64,000 nt of DNA, from contig CM056592.1 of assembly GCA_029721435.1 (NCBI GenBank), positions 38,637,611 through 38,701,610 of the forward strand. The letters are read 5' to 3'. Every line of letters starts with the position of its first letter. Within the stretch, counting starts at the first letter, position 1. The notes under the pieces were generated by a model. The model was not told where the DNA came from, did no database searches, and was given only the letters and a program-made list of their open reading frames with translations. The position numbers and the translations under genes were made by a program. Below, one piece after another: positions 33,301-47,100 of this stretch. This DNA comes from Gymnothorax reevesii. Its lineage: Eukaryota; Chordata; Actinopteri; Anguilliformes; Muraenidae.

Positions 33301-36233
33301 GCTAATTTTAAATATAAGAAATGCGTGTAATTTTCAAAGCTAAATAAGCTATGCTTTGTGAGAATGTGGTATCGATGCCACCGATGTGGTTTCTTATCCA
33401 AGGTTTTTAGGGCTTGGTTATAAAGAGATGTAATATCGCTTATTGTGGATTTGCTTGTTTGATTACAATATGCAGTGCAGTACCATATGCAATGCGTGAG
33501 AAAACCGTAGTGTGGATGAATAGCAGGGCTGCATGAAAGGTTAAACGCTGTCTCATTGGTTTAAAGCAGTTTAAGTCGGTCCACTGGCTGTCCATAGTGG
33601 CCTAAATAGGTGCTGCAATGGTAATGGTCATACTAATGTGATAAATATGGACATTTGATTTTTGTGACTGAAAAAAGTTACCATCGCAATTTTGAATGAG
33701 AACAGTCGATCAAGTATTCAGAAATTAAGTTCAGCTACATATGTCTTGTCCCACATTGTGCTATTGTAATGTATACAGTCCAGTTAAATGTTTGAAATCT
33801 CGGGTTTAGAGGCTTAAGAGGCTTGAGTGGTGTTTTGATTTTCCCTTTATCAGTGGTACTGCCGATGGTGAAGCTGATCCAAATCTGAATCACAATTTTA
33901 AAGTCACTGAGAGTTTAAATAGAAAAAAAAAAACATCTGCAGTCACAGTATCAAATAAATTGACTATTATTAATGAAACCAATTAAAATTTTCCAAAAAA
34001 TGTTTAAAGAATACTCATCTCATCAGAGTACACCATCTGATAGAGTTTCAGTAACATCTGAATTGACGGTTGTCAAAGCCTTATTTCTTCTTGTGATTTC
34101 ACATGGAATACCCCTTACGTCACATTATTATCAATGGCCCGTCGTCCCGCAAGCATTGACCCAAATTGTCACCTGATTATACAATGAAACATGGTACAAT
34201 CACGATACATTATTTATTTTAATACCTTTAATCATGACATACACAATTCTGTTTGTCTGTTTTCATATTTTGGTGAAATTAGTAAATTTCAGTAAAGACG
34301 TGGTTCTGGCAAGTCATTCACAGACACCCTTATGTTTCAGTGAGGTACCAAATATTGCCTTGCGTAATGTCATTTAAATGACGCTCTCACAGGCGCCATC
34401 CAATTTACATGGAAACTGACCCCTGAAACATAACTATGCCCTTGATACTCATCTCTGGCATTACTATGTGGCTCTGACTACATTACTAGTAAGTCCTTGC
34501 CGATGGAGGATATTAGGCATGGATGCGGCAGTTGGTCTGTGTCAGACATAGTAGCGCATGCAGAAAAATCAGTTCCAAGATATTCACGGTCATAAGAATA
34601 TAGCTTTGGTTCTGCGCAGAAGCCCGAAATCGTAGTCTGGTTGTTTGTTTTGTTTTTTTTTTTGCCGGCTATGTTCGATACAGACCAGCAATAGCCAATA
34701 ACACAGCAACATCATATAAGCTTTGGCTTGGTCCAGTTGTTTTTGAGCGCTCTATTGTTACATTATCGATGCATTGGAAAAATGCTGATTGGTTGGTAGT
34801 ATTTGATAGAGGCTCACCAGAGGGGTTTGAGAGGAGTCGAACAAACCAGCATTGCCCTGGACGGCCATCGTCCGCTTTCCACTGGGGACATGAGGCCATA
34901 ACATTAGAAATAGTCACCCATTTGTGAGAACTGTACTCTTCAGTGCGTTGTTTTGGATAAAAGCCTTGACTGAGTTCAACGTTATATCAGCGACTAAAAT
35001 CGGTATTACATCGCACCCTGTAGTCGTTGAACACTCGCGCGATGAGTTCTCTTCTCCCCGCAGGACTGATGCTGTCCGGTTTCGCGCGGGCGGGGGCCGT
35101 CCTGGGCGACGGGGCTCTGGTGGGCCGGGCGGAGCGGGCGGCCCAGTTCCTGAGGGATCAGCTCTGGGACGAGGGCGGAGGGAGACTACTGCACTCCTGT
35201 TACCGTGGCGATGAGATGCAGGTGGAGCAGATGTGAGTGCGGACATGTGGTCTCTGTCACGTTCTTTCTGGTGCACACAGTGAGAAATTCGAGATTACGT
35301 AAGAGGAATCCTGAGGAAGACTGTGCTGAACATATGGCGAATATCAGAATTGACCCTGAAAGATGACTTTCATATTGACGTCTCCAAACCACAATTATAC
35401 ATTTGTACAAAAATCTAATCTCTTATAAATCGATAGCCTCATAGCAGAATTGCCCATCTCATGTTTTAAGGTTTAAAAAATTTATTTAAATCATTTTATT
35501 ATTGAAGTGAATGGATTTAATTTTTTTATTTTTTAAGGTTTTAAGAAAAAAGGAAAAAAAAAACATTTTTTTGCCAACACAAAAGAACAGGCTGTTCAAT
35601 TAGGAAAAAATATGACTCAAGCGGCTACGCTATGAGGCTGACCAAATATTAATGGTAAGCAGCCACGTGTCTTTTAAGTCAACTCCAAAGCGAGTTGAGG
35701 TCATCAACTTAGTTCCAAATAATTGGTGCCCGAGTAGGTGCCTGAATTGCAGGTGCATCAGTCACAAACATAGCAAAATTATTTATGCTTGCTAAGGGAA
35801 CGTATGCCAAATACCAAAAAAAATTGTATTTGCTCAGAAAAAGTATTGTGGCTTTGATTCAAAAATCTCTAAAAAGGATTGATGGACGTTTGTCTGGATA
35901 GTTGCTATAAACCACAGAACTAAAGCTCCAAAGGAATTTAATTGAATAAATCCATATCTGAACTAGTCACGACCAAAAGTTGGTATGTCTGGTGTTTTCG
36001 ATGATTTGTTATATCCCTGTGCACTCATACTGCTAAATATATCAAACCTCCAGTCAAACACAATTCAGATACTGGGCCATACATGAGTGCACGCTCCGCG
36101 CTGGAAAGTGGCCATACATTAAACTGACACACAGGCTCAGGATGTGGAATGGATGCCATGCATCAATAGACACTCTGTTCTGAAATCATATGTCAGTTCA
36201 CATACTATCTGTGTCGAAGCCAGACCATGCATC

Positions 36234-36264
<31 letters not shown>

Positions 36265-36990
36265 GTACCATTCCTAAAGATAGACTCATCAATGCCTACT
36301 CACCATCTGGAGAGCTGAACATATGTCAGTGCACAATGCTTTTTTTATTCTGTTTCCAGACCGTATATCTACACAAACTAAACATTCATATATCATTACA
36401 TGTATGAGTTATGTAACCATTCAGCAAGAAGTATATCAGCATTCACCCTCTAAATCAGGGGTACAGTCCATATGAATAAACACCAACGGTCTCTGAAATC
36501 TAATGCGCCAGGAACACGCGCACAAACAAACACAGGTTTTCCTGGAGCCGCTGAAAGAGCCAGTTTGTGAAATAAGCATCTGAGTGGGCTGTCGTGTGCT
36601 GCGCGGCGCTGGAATCGGAGCATGAGTGCGCGGTTGTGAATGGAGCTTCATTAATCAGTCTGGCTCAGATCTGCTTCGGCAGTGGTGCGTGAGTGCGGAA
36701 CAGGAAACAGGTGCGTCCTCCTTTCTCGCTCCTGTTCCTCAGGTATACCCTCCATACGGCTCCTGAGAGGCCTGGAGGGACCGGGATGTTTTCCCTTTTC
36801 TGGGCTATTTTATACTTCAGCGCGATTATTGTAATTTGTGCTACATTTGCAAATGGGCCAAACATTTATACTTGTTCGCTTGTTACATTGTTTGCAGAGG
36901 GCTGCAATTTCTCTTATTTAATTCATTTTTACTCCCGGATAAGCGAAGCTTAGGAAGGAGTGTTGTGATGAGACTGGAGCGCCGCTCACT

Positions 36991-37029
<39 letters not shown>

Positions 37030-40000
37030 CAATCAATCAATCATAATACACCGACGGTTTATCCAGGATTTAACGATAGTGTCACTTTGATTTATAATTA
37101 TTGCTGAGGTATGCCAGTGTCACCAAATCTGTTTGGCTGGACTCCAATTAATGAAATGTACAGTATACTAGTTTAAAATTTGCCCTTATGAGTGACCGTT
37201 ATCTTGCGTCAAATCACCAGGGAACCAGCTGTCCTCTGTACAGAGTATGCAGCCACCTATGTGGTTTTACATTTTGATGAACGTTCGTAACATCTACGCG
37301 GACGTGATTTGGTATTTGCGCATACATGGCACATCCTGTATAACACCAGCGAAGACCCATTTTAACATGGACTATGGACCATACACTTCATTTACTTTGG
37401 GAACACAGTGGTTGGTCTCCATTGCAGTTCCTTCCCAAATAACATTCCGGCAGTATTCTTGGAGCCGTCTCACTGAGCGCCTTCACGTTGTCAATGCAGA
37501 AATCTGTCACGCTGCTGTTAATTCGCTTCCATCTGCCACTGGAGGATATCCCTTTCTGGACCAAATTATTCAGCGGCGGGAGCACCTTGCCAGGATGAAG
37601 ATGATTAATTTATGGGAAAGGCTGCTGTTCTGGGCTGATTGCTGAGCTGCTGGGGATGATTTTTTCCTGGTGAGGACGGTTCCTCGGCCGTATTTCACTT
37701 CGTGAACGTGCACATGTGCTGTGCAGACCATAGATGGTTTTAGAAAACAGCATACCACTCAAATCATAAAAACCATAAATGTCATAAACGTACAGAGAAC
37801 AAGATACTTAAGTGTCTTACGATTGTCTCCATGACAGGAAAAAAAACCTATATCATTTCAAGACTAAAAATGTAGCTCCCTGGCTGAATAATGTGATGTG
37901 TGAGGATATGTGGTTGTAATAGCTGCTCATGTGACGTAAAAGTATGAATTATGCTCACTAGACCCTGTATAATGGTCCAGTTTTATCCTTCTCATTGGAT
38001 TTTATGAATAATTTGGGGACTCTGGGCAGGCTTTAGCCCTTTAGCTGCTGAGTAAAGTGTATTAGTAATGGTGCTTTTGTAAAAAGGGCTATACTGGTAA
38101 AACTGAATTGAATTATCCGCCCTGAGATGGATTCACAGAAGAGGGGTCATAAGGGCATTGTACACACTTCCTATTGCGTTTCCCTCTCTTTTTGGAGCAT
38201 GATTAATAGTGGAAGCGGAGCCGCGTGCAAGCGGGGTCATGCGCTCCCGTCTGCAGGGTACACTGCGGCACGATCAATAGCCATGGACTGTTAACGATGC
38301 CAGGCGGTTAGAGCGGAACCGCGAGCCTAACCTTCGCTCGACCCGATGATTTTTAGAAGCACGAGGAACTGGGGGGACAAAAGGACTGCCCCTTTTTTCC
38401 GGATTACGGAAGACAAAATCACGTTAGACTGATTAGCAGTTCATGAGATGAGTCTGGGAAAGGATGGGGATTAAGCGGCTCATTAGAAAGTGCTTTTCAT
38501 TTTTGCTCCTTTTATTCGCTCTTTGGTGGGATTAATATCTATAGGGTTCGACAATACAGGCTTTTAGTTATAATGCTGATGTGCTATGAGGGATATAAAC
38601 TGCTGATTACTGTCCCTTCATCCCAGGCGTCCACAGAGTGTGTGTGTGTGTGTGTGTATTGTGCAAGTATGTTTTGTGTATGCTTGTGTGTGTGTGTGTG
38701 TGTGTGTACATGTGCACATTTGTGTGTAAGTTTGTGTACCCATGGGCCTGTCCTTTTGTGGCTGCATGTACATGTGGATCTGAGTGTGCGTGCGCGCGTG
38801 TGTGTGTCCGTGTGTTCTTGTACTTGCTAAGTACTGAGGACCGGCATGAGTTTTTAACCAACAAAGTGAAGTCTTTTTTGGGAAGTGCTGGTCCTCACAA
38901 CTACAAAGGCTAATGTGACTTATTAGTTAAGGTTAGGTTTAAGGTTAGAGTAAGGGTTTGGGTTAGGCATACATTGCTTATTGTTAAGATTATGGAAAGG
39001 CTGTTGAGGCACAGGAAGAATGAATGGAGGTCAACGTAATGTCCTCACAAAGATATAAGTACAAGGATGTGTGTGCGTGTGCGTGCGTGTGTACCTTTGT
39101 GCCCATCCTTTTGTGGCTGTATGCTCATGTGTATCTGTGCCTGTGTGCGTGTGTTTGTGTGTGCGTTTGTTGGAGTTGTTGGAGTCGTACCTTAGAGTCG
39201 TTAAGGCTCTGAAATATATCATAGAGGTTTCACCAATACAGAGAAACCTCACCCTTTGTACTGTTGAGATATACTGTCACCACCAAAGCTGCCACCAAAG
39301 AAAATGACCATGTGGAGCTCTGTCGTTGAGTGGGACACTTTCAGGCAGGCTAATTCATCAGACAGCCCCACTTTGGTGACACTGCGGCCAGATAGCTCTT
39401 AGAGGCCCTTAGCCTCGTCCGCTTCGTGTGCACCCCTCCCCCTCGCACGCCCGCGGGGCATAACTAGATTCTGAAATACGCGTCTGCTTCACCGCCCTGT
39501 CATCATCTAAACTGTCGACCCGTCACCATGTTCGCCCGACCCACCCTCGTATCGGAGCCCCTGTCACTGTACGTCTCCCTGCACTCGACACTGCCGGCTG
39601 AGATCGAGGCAGATTCTGGAACCCTTACATTTACAGTCATTCAAGGAGTTCTCTTCTCGTCTTTATCCCTCCGTCAGTTGTTTACCATTCAGGTCATAAC
39701 AATGTCATTAGAAACACGAACCTTAGCTCAGTGAATCACCAGCTTATCAAATTGATTCGTTATGAATCATTGGATTTTTTTGTTTTTTTTGTGTCTGGGT
39801 TTGTCAAATGCAGCTGCTTTATTCAAACCTGTGGAACTTAAAGCATAATTTATATTCTAGTGGAGATCCCAAGGTTTCCAAACATCCCAAATATGTCCTG
39901 CTGAATTACTGACAAATGTGTATAAAATGATGCACAAGATCAGGGTATTTTCTGTTTAATGACATGTTGCGGCTGTTAAAACATGGCGCTCTGGGTTTGA

Positions 40001-43000
40001 ATATTTATCTCACAAACCGAATCACATTTGTTCTATCGCCTTGTTTTAATATTTCTACTCTGTGTGGCATGTAGAGTGAGCTTGGGTCTAAGAAAAGTGC
40101 TATGTAAATAAAACTTAGTATTATCATTTATTATTATTATGTAGCTTCAGAGAGGCAGTGCAACCAGCAGACACAGAATGTGCCTGTGTCATTGTCCTGC
40201 AATCTGAAAAAAATGCCTACTTTGAACGTACTTAAGGGGAAATTCAATAAGGTTAATAATTCGATTTTTGCTTTCAAAATCTATCATTTTTCAGTTTGTG
40301 TTCGAGGCAGAGTCAGTCCAGTTCTGTTGTAATAGAGCAGTTGGGCTAAGTGGCGCAGGAGGTTACAGCAAGTTCATCATGAGCTTTGGGGGCCATAGAG
40401 GTGTCTCGGGCTCTGCTAAATATTATATTCCCTGCTTCATCACTGTAAATATGTCATGTGACATTCAGCCGTGTTGTAGAAACAATTCTGTATATGATCT
40501 AACGAAACACAGATTCGGGGTGCAATCCACAGGGGAGTATTTTTTATAGCAATACGGTAATTAAGGCGGGAAAGCTCGTGGCCCAGGACTGTTAGGGGGC
40601 AGTCCAGCAGGGTTGCTGATGACTGGAGAGGGTAGGTTGATGACCGTGTCTGTGCCTGGGCCAGTGGCCGTCCCCCTCTCCAGAAGCTGGACTGCTTGAC
40701 AATAGACCAGAAGGGTTTTGCTGGAATGCAGTCCCAATCCTGACGGCCGATGATGGAATGCGAGGTCTTCCTAATAAACTGACTCAGGAACAGGCAGGAA
40801 CAATGGATTAACGAGAACAGGGTCCCAATCCTGGAAATCATAGGCTCTGGAATGTGTTCCTATTAATGAGACTCTGAAGAGTAATTTTGTTTTTCTTCAT
40901 CATTAAAGCCACATGCTCATCTTCGATAGGATAACAATCGCCTAAATCACACAATAACTTTAAAATACTTTACCTTTTAGATTAATCTCTTCGCAATGCA
41001 GTGATGCCTTTGAAAAAAATTAACTACATCAGGAAATGTTTGTATTTGACCGCCAAAGTGTGTAACCCTACTTCTTTTCGCTCGCCAAGAAAACACACAC
41101 ATTTCCGTGACGTAGTACACATGATAGCGATTATAGCGAATCGCGATTTTTATGCAAATATGACACTCATACATCAAGTCAACAACCATCCTATTACAGT
41201 AGAGTCATCCAAACATCGCAATCATTTCTTTATGTCATATATGTTAGGCTATTTACCTCGTGCGAATCCAAAAGACGACGACTTGGCTTCCTTGTTCGTT
41301 GCGCGACGCGCTTATTTTTCCTTTTGGGTCTATTTTTATCAACTTGCCGACAAGGGAAACCTCCTCAATAGTTTTATCTATATCGCTGGACCTGGGGGTT
41401 CTAAAATCGTGCGATTGTTCGTATTCGTTATATCTAGCCACTACGAACATAGGAAAGTTCTCTAAAAAAATTCTCAAAATTAAGTCTTAATTAGTGAATC
41501 CGTGAGTATGTGGCTTTAATATACTGAAACACACAGATGAAGAGCTTAGCTCAATACTGGAAAACACAAACCGACTGGAAGGTTTAGCCTGGTATGGACT
41601 GTAACAATCCAGCGGCCACACTGACCGCACAATGAACTCATGTAGACAGAACATTCACGAAAGGGATGAGGCATAGAAATGATAACACCTGCGAGCAAAG
41701 AAGGAGAGAAACAATCAATTAAAGGAGACAAACCGCAAAACACACATGGACTGTTGGAACTAGGGAGGAACCAGTTAATGACACTTGAGAATCGTGACCG
41801 TATAAACCAACTATTCTTTACAGCATCTGGTTACATGTGTAGTACAAGCAAGAAAAATTAAACTCAAGAAAAGTTTCACACAGTCAAATTCTAATTTTGT
41901 ATTTTGTTGGCCTGAGAAAGCATTAGCATTGAATATTGTGCATAACATCTTAAAGATCATAGCGTATTAACAGCCAATATAACCCCCCCCCCTCTCCCCC
42001 TCCCCCTCTGTTTTTTTTTCAAAATTTTAGTGCAGTTCAGTTTGATAATGCTACTTTTGCATAGCTGTCTTGTAACTACTTTACCAAAGCAATTCACACT
42101 GAAAATTAGAGTAAACAAGCAAAAAAAAATACTGACGATTCAAACGGTGTATTTTGTGTTTACATTTCAAATTTTGAAAATGTTGCCTTGATGATAATGC
42201 TGCCTCTCCATTCCTCTCCCCCCTCTATCGCTATCTTTCTTTCTCCCTATCTCCCCATCTCTCTTTCTCATTCCCCCCCTCTTCTCTCTGTCCCTGTCCA
42301 TCTTCCTCCCTCTCTCTTTCCTTCCCTCTCTCCCCCTCTCTCCAGTCCGTCTCCCATCGCAGGGTTCCTGGACGATTACTCGTATGTGGTGTGCGGCCTG
42401 CTGGATCTGTACGAGGCGACGCTGGCCCCTCGCTGGCTGCAGTGGGCCGAGGCGCTGCAGCTGAGGCAGGACGAGCTGTTCTGGGACGACCAGGGCGGTG
42501 GCTACTTCAGCTCCGACCCCTCGGACCCCACCCTGCTACTGGCTCTTAAAGAGGGTACGCGGCAGTGCCGGAGTATCGATGTCAGGAGGTCGGTCGGGGC
42601 CTCGCGGGGCCCGCCTCCCTCTCTCTAATACAGGAGCGCCCAGCCCAGTCTCTGGAGGGCCACTACTGTCCCCACAGCTTTCACTTTAGTTCTGAGAGAG
42701 CTTTTCACGTCAACAGCTTCGCTGCAAAAAGAGAAAGGAGTTTGTCTTAACTAATGTTTTATTACGGTTATGGGATTCGACCGGCCAGAATCACAGGCAT
42801 AGATCTTGTTTAGCCCCTCAGGATTTGGCTCAATCTGTATTTGTGAAAGTGGCCCAAAATTCTATTTCTTTTCCCTTAAGCAGTAAGTAATACATTGTTT
42901 TGAATAAAATGAGGCAAAATATCTCAGAAATTTGGCAGTATTTAGAGCTTTTTTCACTGAACAGTTTTATAAATGAGATTTTATGTCCAAATGCCATATT

Positions 43001-43990
43001 ATAATACTTGTCTGAATGAAATGCTTTGAATTCTTGAATTACTATTTGTCTTTTTAGTTTTTGCAGTGTAGAGAGCTCATTATGCAGGATCGGACGTTGC
43101 TGGTCTAATCAGAGTACAATGTAAAGAATACTCTTGCTTTGTGACGAATTTGACTCGTCAAGAGGACTTAGAGCCATTAAAATGGCACTGCTCGGGCGAG
43201 CGCAGATTCAGGGCTCCTTTTGTTCAGCCTGTGTAGCGCGATTAGCATTTCCCATCTCGCCTGCCTGTCTGAATACATTCGGCATCAATAACATAAGAGG
43301 AAGGGTCAGTGTGAGGGCATGTTTGAGTGCGAGCACAGCTTCTTTTCTCCAGCAACGGAGAAAAAGTGCTTTTTTGGGAGCTAAGCACAGTCACGGCGAC
43401 TGTAAGAGCTTGGTTCCAAATATTTAGCGCAGGAACTGAGAACGTGTAGGACGACGCGCCGAGTTACCGCTGCACCCCATTTTGATTGATGGCTCAGCGA
43501 AAATGTCTTTGACAGAAATGAGATACGGGGAGAGAAAAAAAAAGAAATTGTTATTTTATTTGCTCGGCTCCTGATAAATTAAAATGGACGTTAGAGAAGC
43601 TTCATCTTTCCAGAGTGACTGTACATTACAGTGAGCCCAGCTCTGACGCACTGCTCCATCGAGAGTGGCAGTTCACTGTACAGAGTCAGAAAGCGCTAGC
43701 CCGTGCCTGTCAGAGGAAGACGGATTACCTCCCAAACCGTGCGCCACTCTCGATTTTGCACCCCGCTGAAAACCGTGCGGCGTTTAACCTCGTTCCTCTG
43801 CGCACGCATAATGCGGCTGGGGAGAAACATAATTATGTATTATCGCCCCTTCAGCTGCGACTGAACACCAGTCTGCGTATCTTTGCGTTCCGTCATGTGC
43901 GTATGTCCGAGTGCCTGTGTAGGAGCTTGTGGACTGTACTTGTATTACATGAGTGCGTGTCTGTATACCTGCTTGCTTAAGGGTTTGTGG

Positions 43991-44025
<35 letters not shown>

Positions 44026-44106
44026 CATTTGCATGCCAGTTTGTGTGACTGTGAGCCTGCACATGTTTGTTTGCGCCTGTATGCGCGACTGTGTTTCTGT
44101 GGATGT

Positions 44107-44145
<39 letters not shown>

Positions 44146-47100
44146 GGCATGGGCTTTTGTAACGATACTTGTGGGAACCAACTCTTGAGAAACCACCGAT
44201 GTTGAGAGTGCATTCGGAGTTCTGAGGACAGTTTGGGTGGTCCTCACAGGGGATTACGGAGGATTGCAGCTAATTGGTTAAAGTTAGGATCATGGTAACA
44301 GTTATGGTTAGTTCAACGTTAGGGCAAGAGTTTGGCATACTTTTGTTATGGTTAGGGTTCAGGAAAGGCTGTTCATAATGAATACAAGTCAATACAATGT
44401 CCACTTGAGTATAGCTATGCAAATGTATTTGAATCTGTGCGTTAGCGTGTGTGTGTTCTTGCACTTGCTATGAAGTAAGAACCAAAGAAGTTATTTTCCT
44501 ACAGAGCAGCGACATTTTTGGGAAGTGTGGACCCATTTTTGGGTTAGCCATGGGTTGCTTATTGTTAAGATTACAGAAAGGCTGTACAGATACACAGAAA
44601 ATTAAAATCAACGTTATGTCCTCACAAAGATAGAGGTACAAGGATGGATATATATATATATGTACAGCACAGGCCAAAAGTTTGGACACACCTTCTCATT
44701 TAATACGTTTCCTTTATTTTCATGACTATTTACATTGTAGCTTCTCACTGAAGGCATCAAAACTATGAATGAACACGTGGAATTATGTACTTATCAACAA
44801 AGTGTGAAATACCTGTAACTGAAAACATGTCTTATATTCCAGTTTCTTCAAAGTACCACCCTTTGCTCTGATTACTGCTCTGCACACTCTTGGCTTCTCT
44901 TGATGAGCTTCAAGAGGTCATCACCTGAAATGGTTTTCACTTCACAGGTGTGCCTTGTCAGGGTTAATTAGTGGAATTTCTTGCCTTATCAGTGGGGTTG
45001 GGACCATCAGTTGTGTTGTGCAGAAGTCAGGTTGATACACAGCCGACAGCCCTATTGGACAACTGTTAGATACATACATACATAATTCCACACGTGTTCA
45101 TTCATAGTTTTGATGCCTTCAGTGAGAATCTACAATGTAAATAGTCATGAAAATAAAGGAAACGCATTGAATGAGAAGGTGTGCCCAAACTTTTGGCCTG
45201 TACTTTATATTTATGTGTGTGTGTGTGTGTGTGCGCACGTTTGTGTGTGTGTGCGTGGGTCAGTGCTATTGAAGGACAGTGACACCACACAGCTGTAATG
45301 GGGGAGTGCTTGTCAGAGTCAGGCATCACCTCGGCCCCTCTCACAGCCCATAAGCCCCTGCTGCCACACGGCTCTCGCTGCTGATGGGTTCAAGAGTGTG
45401 ATGACATCACTGGGCAGGAGAAGCTGATCCCTTCGCTGTTGCTAGGCGAAGACGAGAGATTAATCTTTCCTTGGATGAACCTTCTCGAACTACTCAGTCT
45501 CACATGCCTTATAGTCATTAAGAACAATCGGGAATCTTTTCGTTTCTCGATGTAGCCAATTCTGAATACCCATAATAACTGTGTTGTTCATCACATATTC
45601 CATAAAAAAAGTGCAGCTGTAAAACTTTTCACACCGAGGAATTTTTTCCTTCCACTTACTCAAAAAAAAAAACAATTTCACTCTTAATATCACATCATTA
45701 GGTACTAGTGGTCGTGCGCTTAGATAAAACTTAGTGTCAATCAGCAGTCACCGTCCAATCAACGTCCTTGTTGGTGGGTTTGAATCCATGGCCACGTTTA
45801 CATGGGTAGTTTTCCGCAATCTGATTGAAATCGATAGGATTAAGTGAATCTGATTTGACCTGTATGCATGAAGTTTAAGTAAAGAGATCCACGTTCAATC
45901 CGCGTTGACATGGCCCCAGCTGAATCCGATTGTATTGTGTTTTTTTACCTGCGAATTACGTCACTCTGCCACTACCTGTAAATGTTGGCTGCTTCCTGTT
46001 TACCTCTATAAAGATGGATCAACGCCGTGTTTCGTTGGGGAAGCTTATTGTGTCGTGGTTATATTTATTTGCGGTTCTGAAGTCGCAGCAGTTAATCGTC
46101 CTGAAGCGATGTTTGGATATTTAGTTTGGCCGCGTTTGGCTCTGCGTACGTCACTTCACTTACGAGCCTCTTACGTACAAGGAGCGCATGCGCGGACCGA
46201 ACAATCCTCTTTATCAACACAATCCGCTCCACTCAGTCGTTTACATGGAGCATGCCGCGGATTATCAATTGGCGTGGACTACCTCTTACGATCCGATCCG
46301 AAATACAATCGGATCCAGGTGAATCAGATTGGCTAAGGTGTTTATATGAGACATTTTGAATCTCATTGACCTTTCAATCGGATTGTAAATAGGATTTATG
46401 GACCCATGTAAACGGGGCCCATCATGTTCACGTTTGATATCATTCAAATCAGCTGGCCTCATGTGCACGATTCTGCCAAAAGAATTTACTTGGACGCGCT
46501 GTTCAAAAGCTTTAGGCACCCTAGGTCATTTATTTTTTTCATTTAAATTTGGTCTTTAATGTTATTTTTGTTGCTTTAGATTTAAAGCACGTTTGAGATA
46601 CCTGATATTATTTGAAATAAAAAATCTCAGAAAAATGTTTTGCTTCGGATAATGCAGCCTTTAATGAGCCCTGATCTCATGATCATCGTGGCTGTCGGGG
46701 AATACCCGTGGAGACAGATGCAAGCAGAACTGAGCCTGCAGCGAGTTGGATGCTATTTGGTAGTATCATCAAACAGCCAAATGATGTTCTTAATTTTTAG
46801 ACAAAGGGCAGTCACACCAAATATTAATTTGATATGGTTTTGAATTGTTCCCTGCTCTTTACTGTGCATTTTTCAATAATTAGAAGCCTTTTATTTTGTG
46901 ATTTTTGGAAGCACTATCAGTTCACAGAATTACGGTACTTTAAATCTGTTGAGAACGTTTCGTCTGTACTGTACGTCATATTGCGGAAGGTTGCTCTACT
47001 CTGGCCTCCATTTCGCAGTGTCTGAGTAATGGAGTTAATTTGATTTAAGGGTACCCAAACATCAGAAAAAGCGCTGTTTATATTGATAGGACATAACTGC

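Noticed and set aside
37247..37645. 132-codon plus-strand frame
   Set aside because: No homology recognised and no sensible splice sites in frame with SPATA20.
38920..38970. Interstitial telomere sequence
   Set aside because: The GGTTAGG motifs are irregular and part of an interspersed repeat found three times, not a TTAGGG array.
41001..41465. 154-codon plus-strand frame in intron 12
   Set aside because: Composition typical of AT-rich intron, overlapping frames on the other strand, no family motif.
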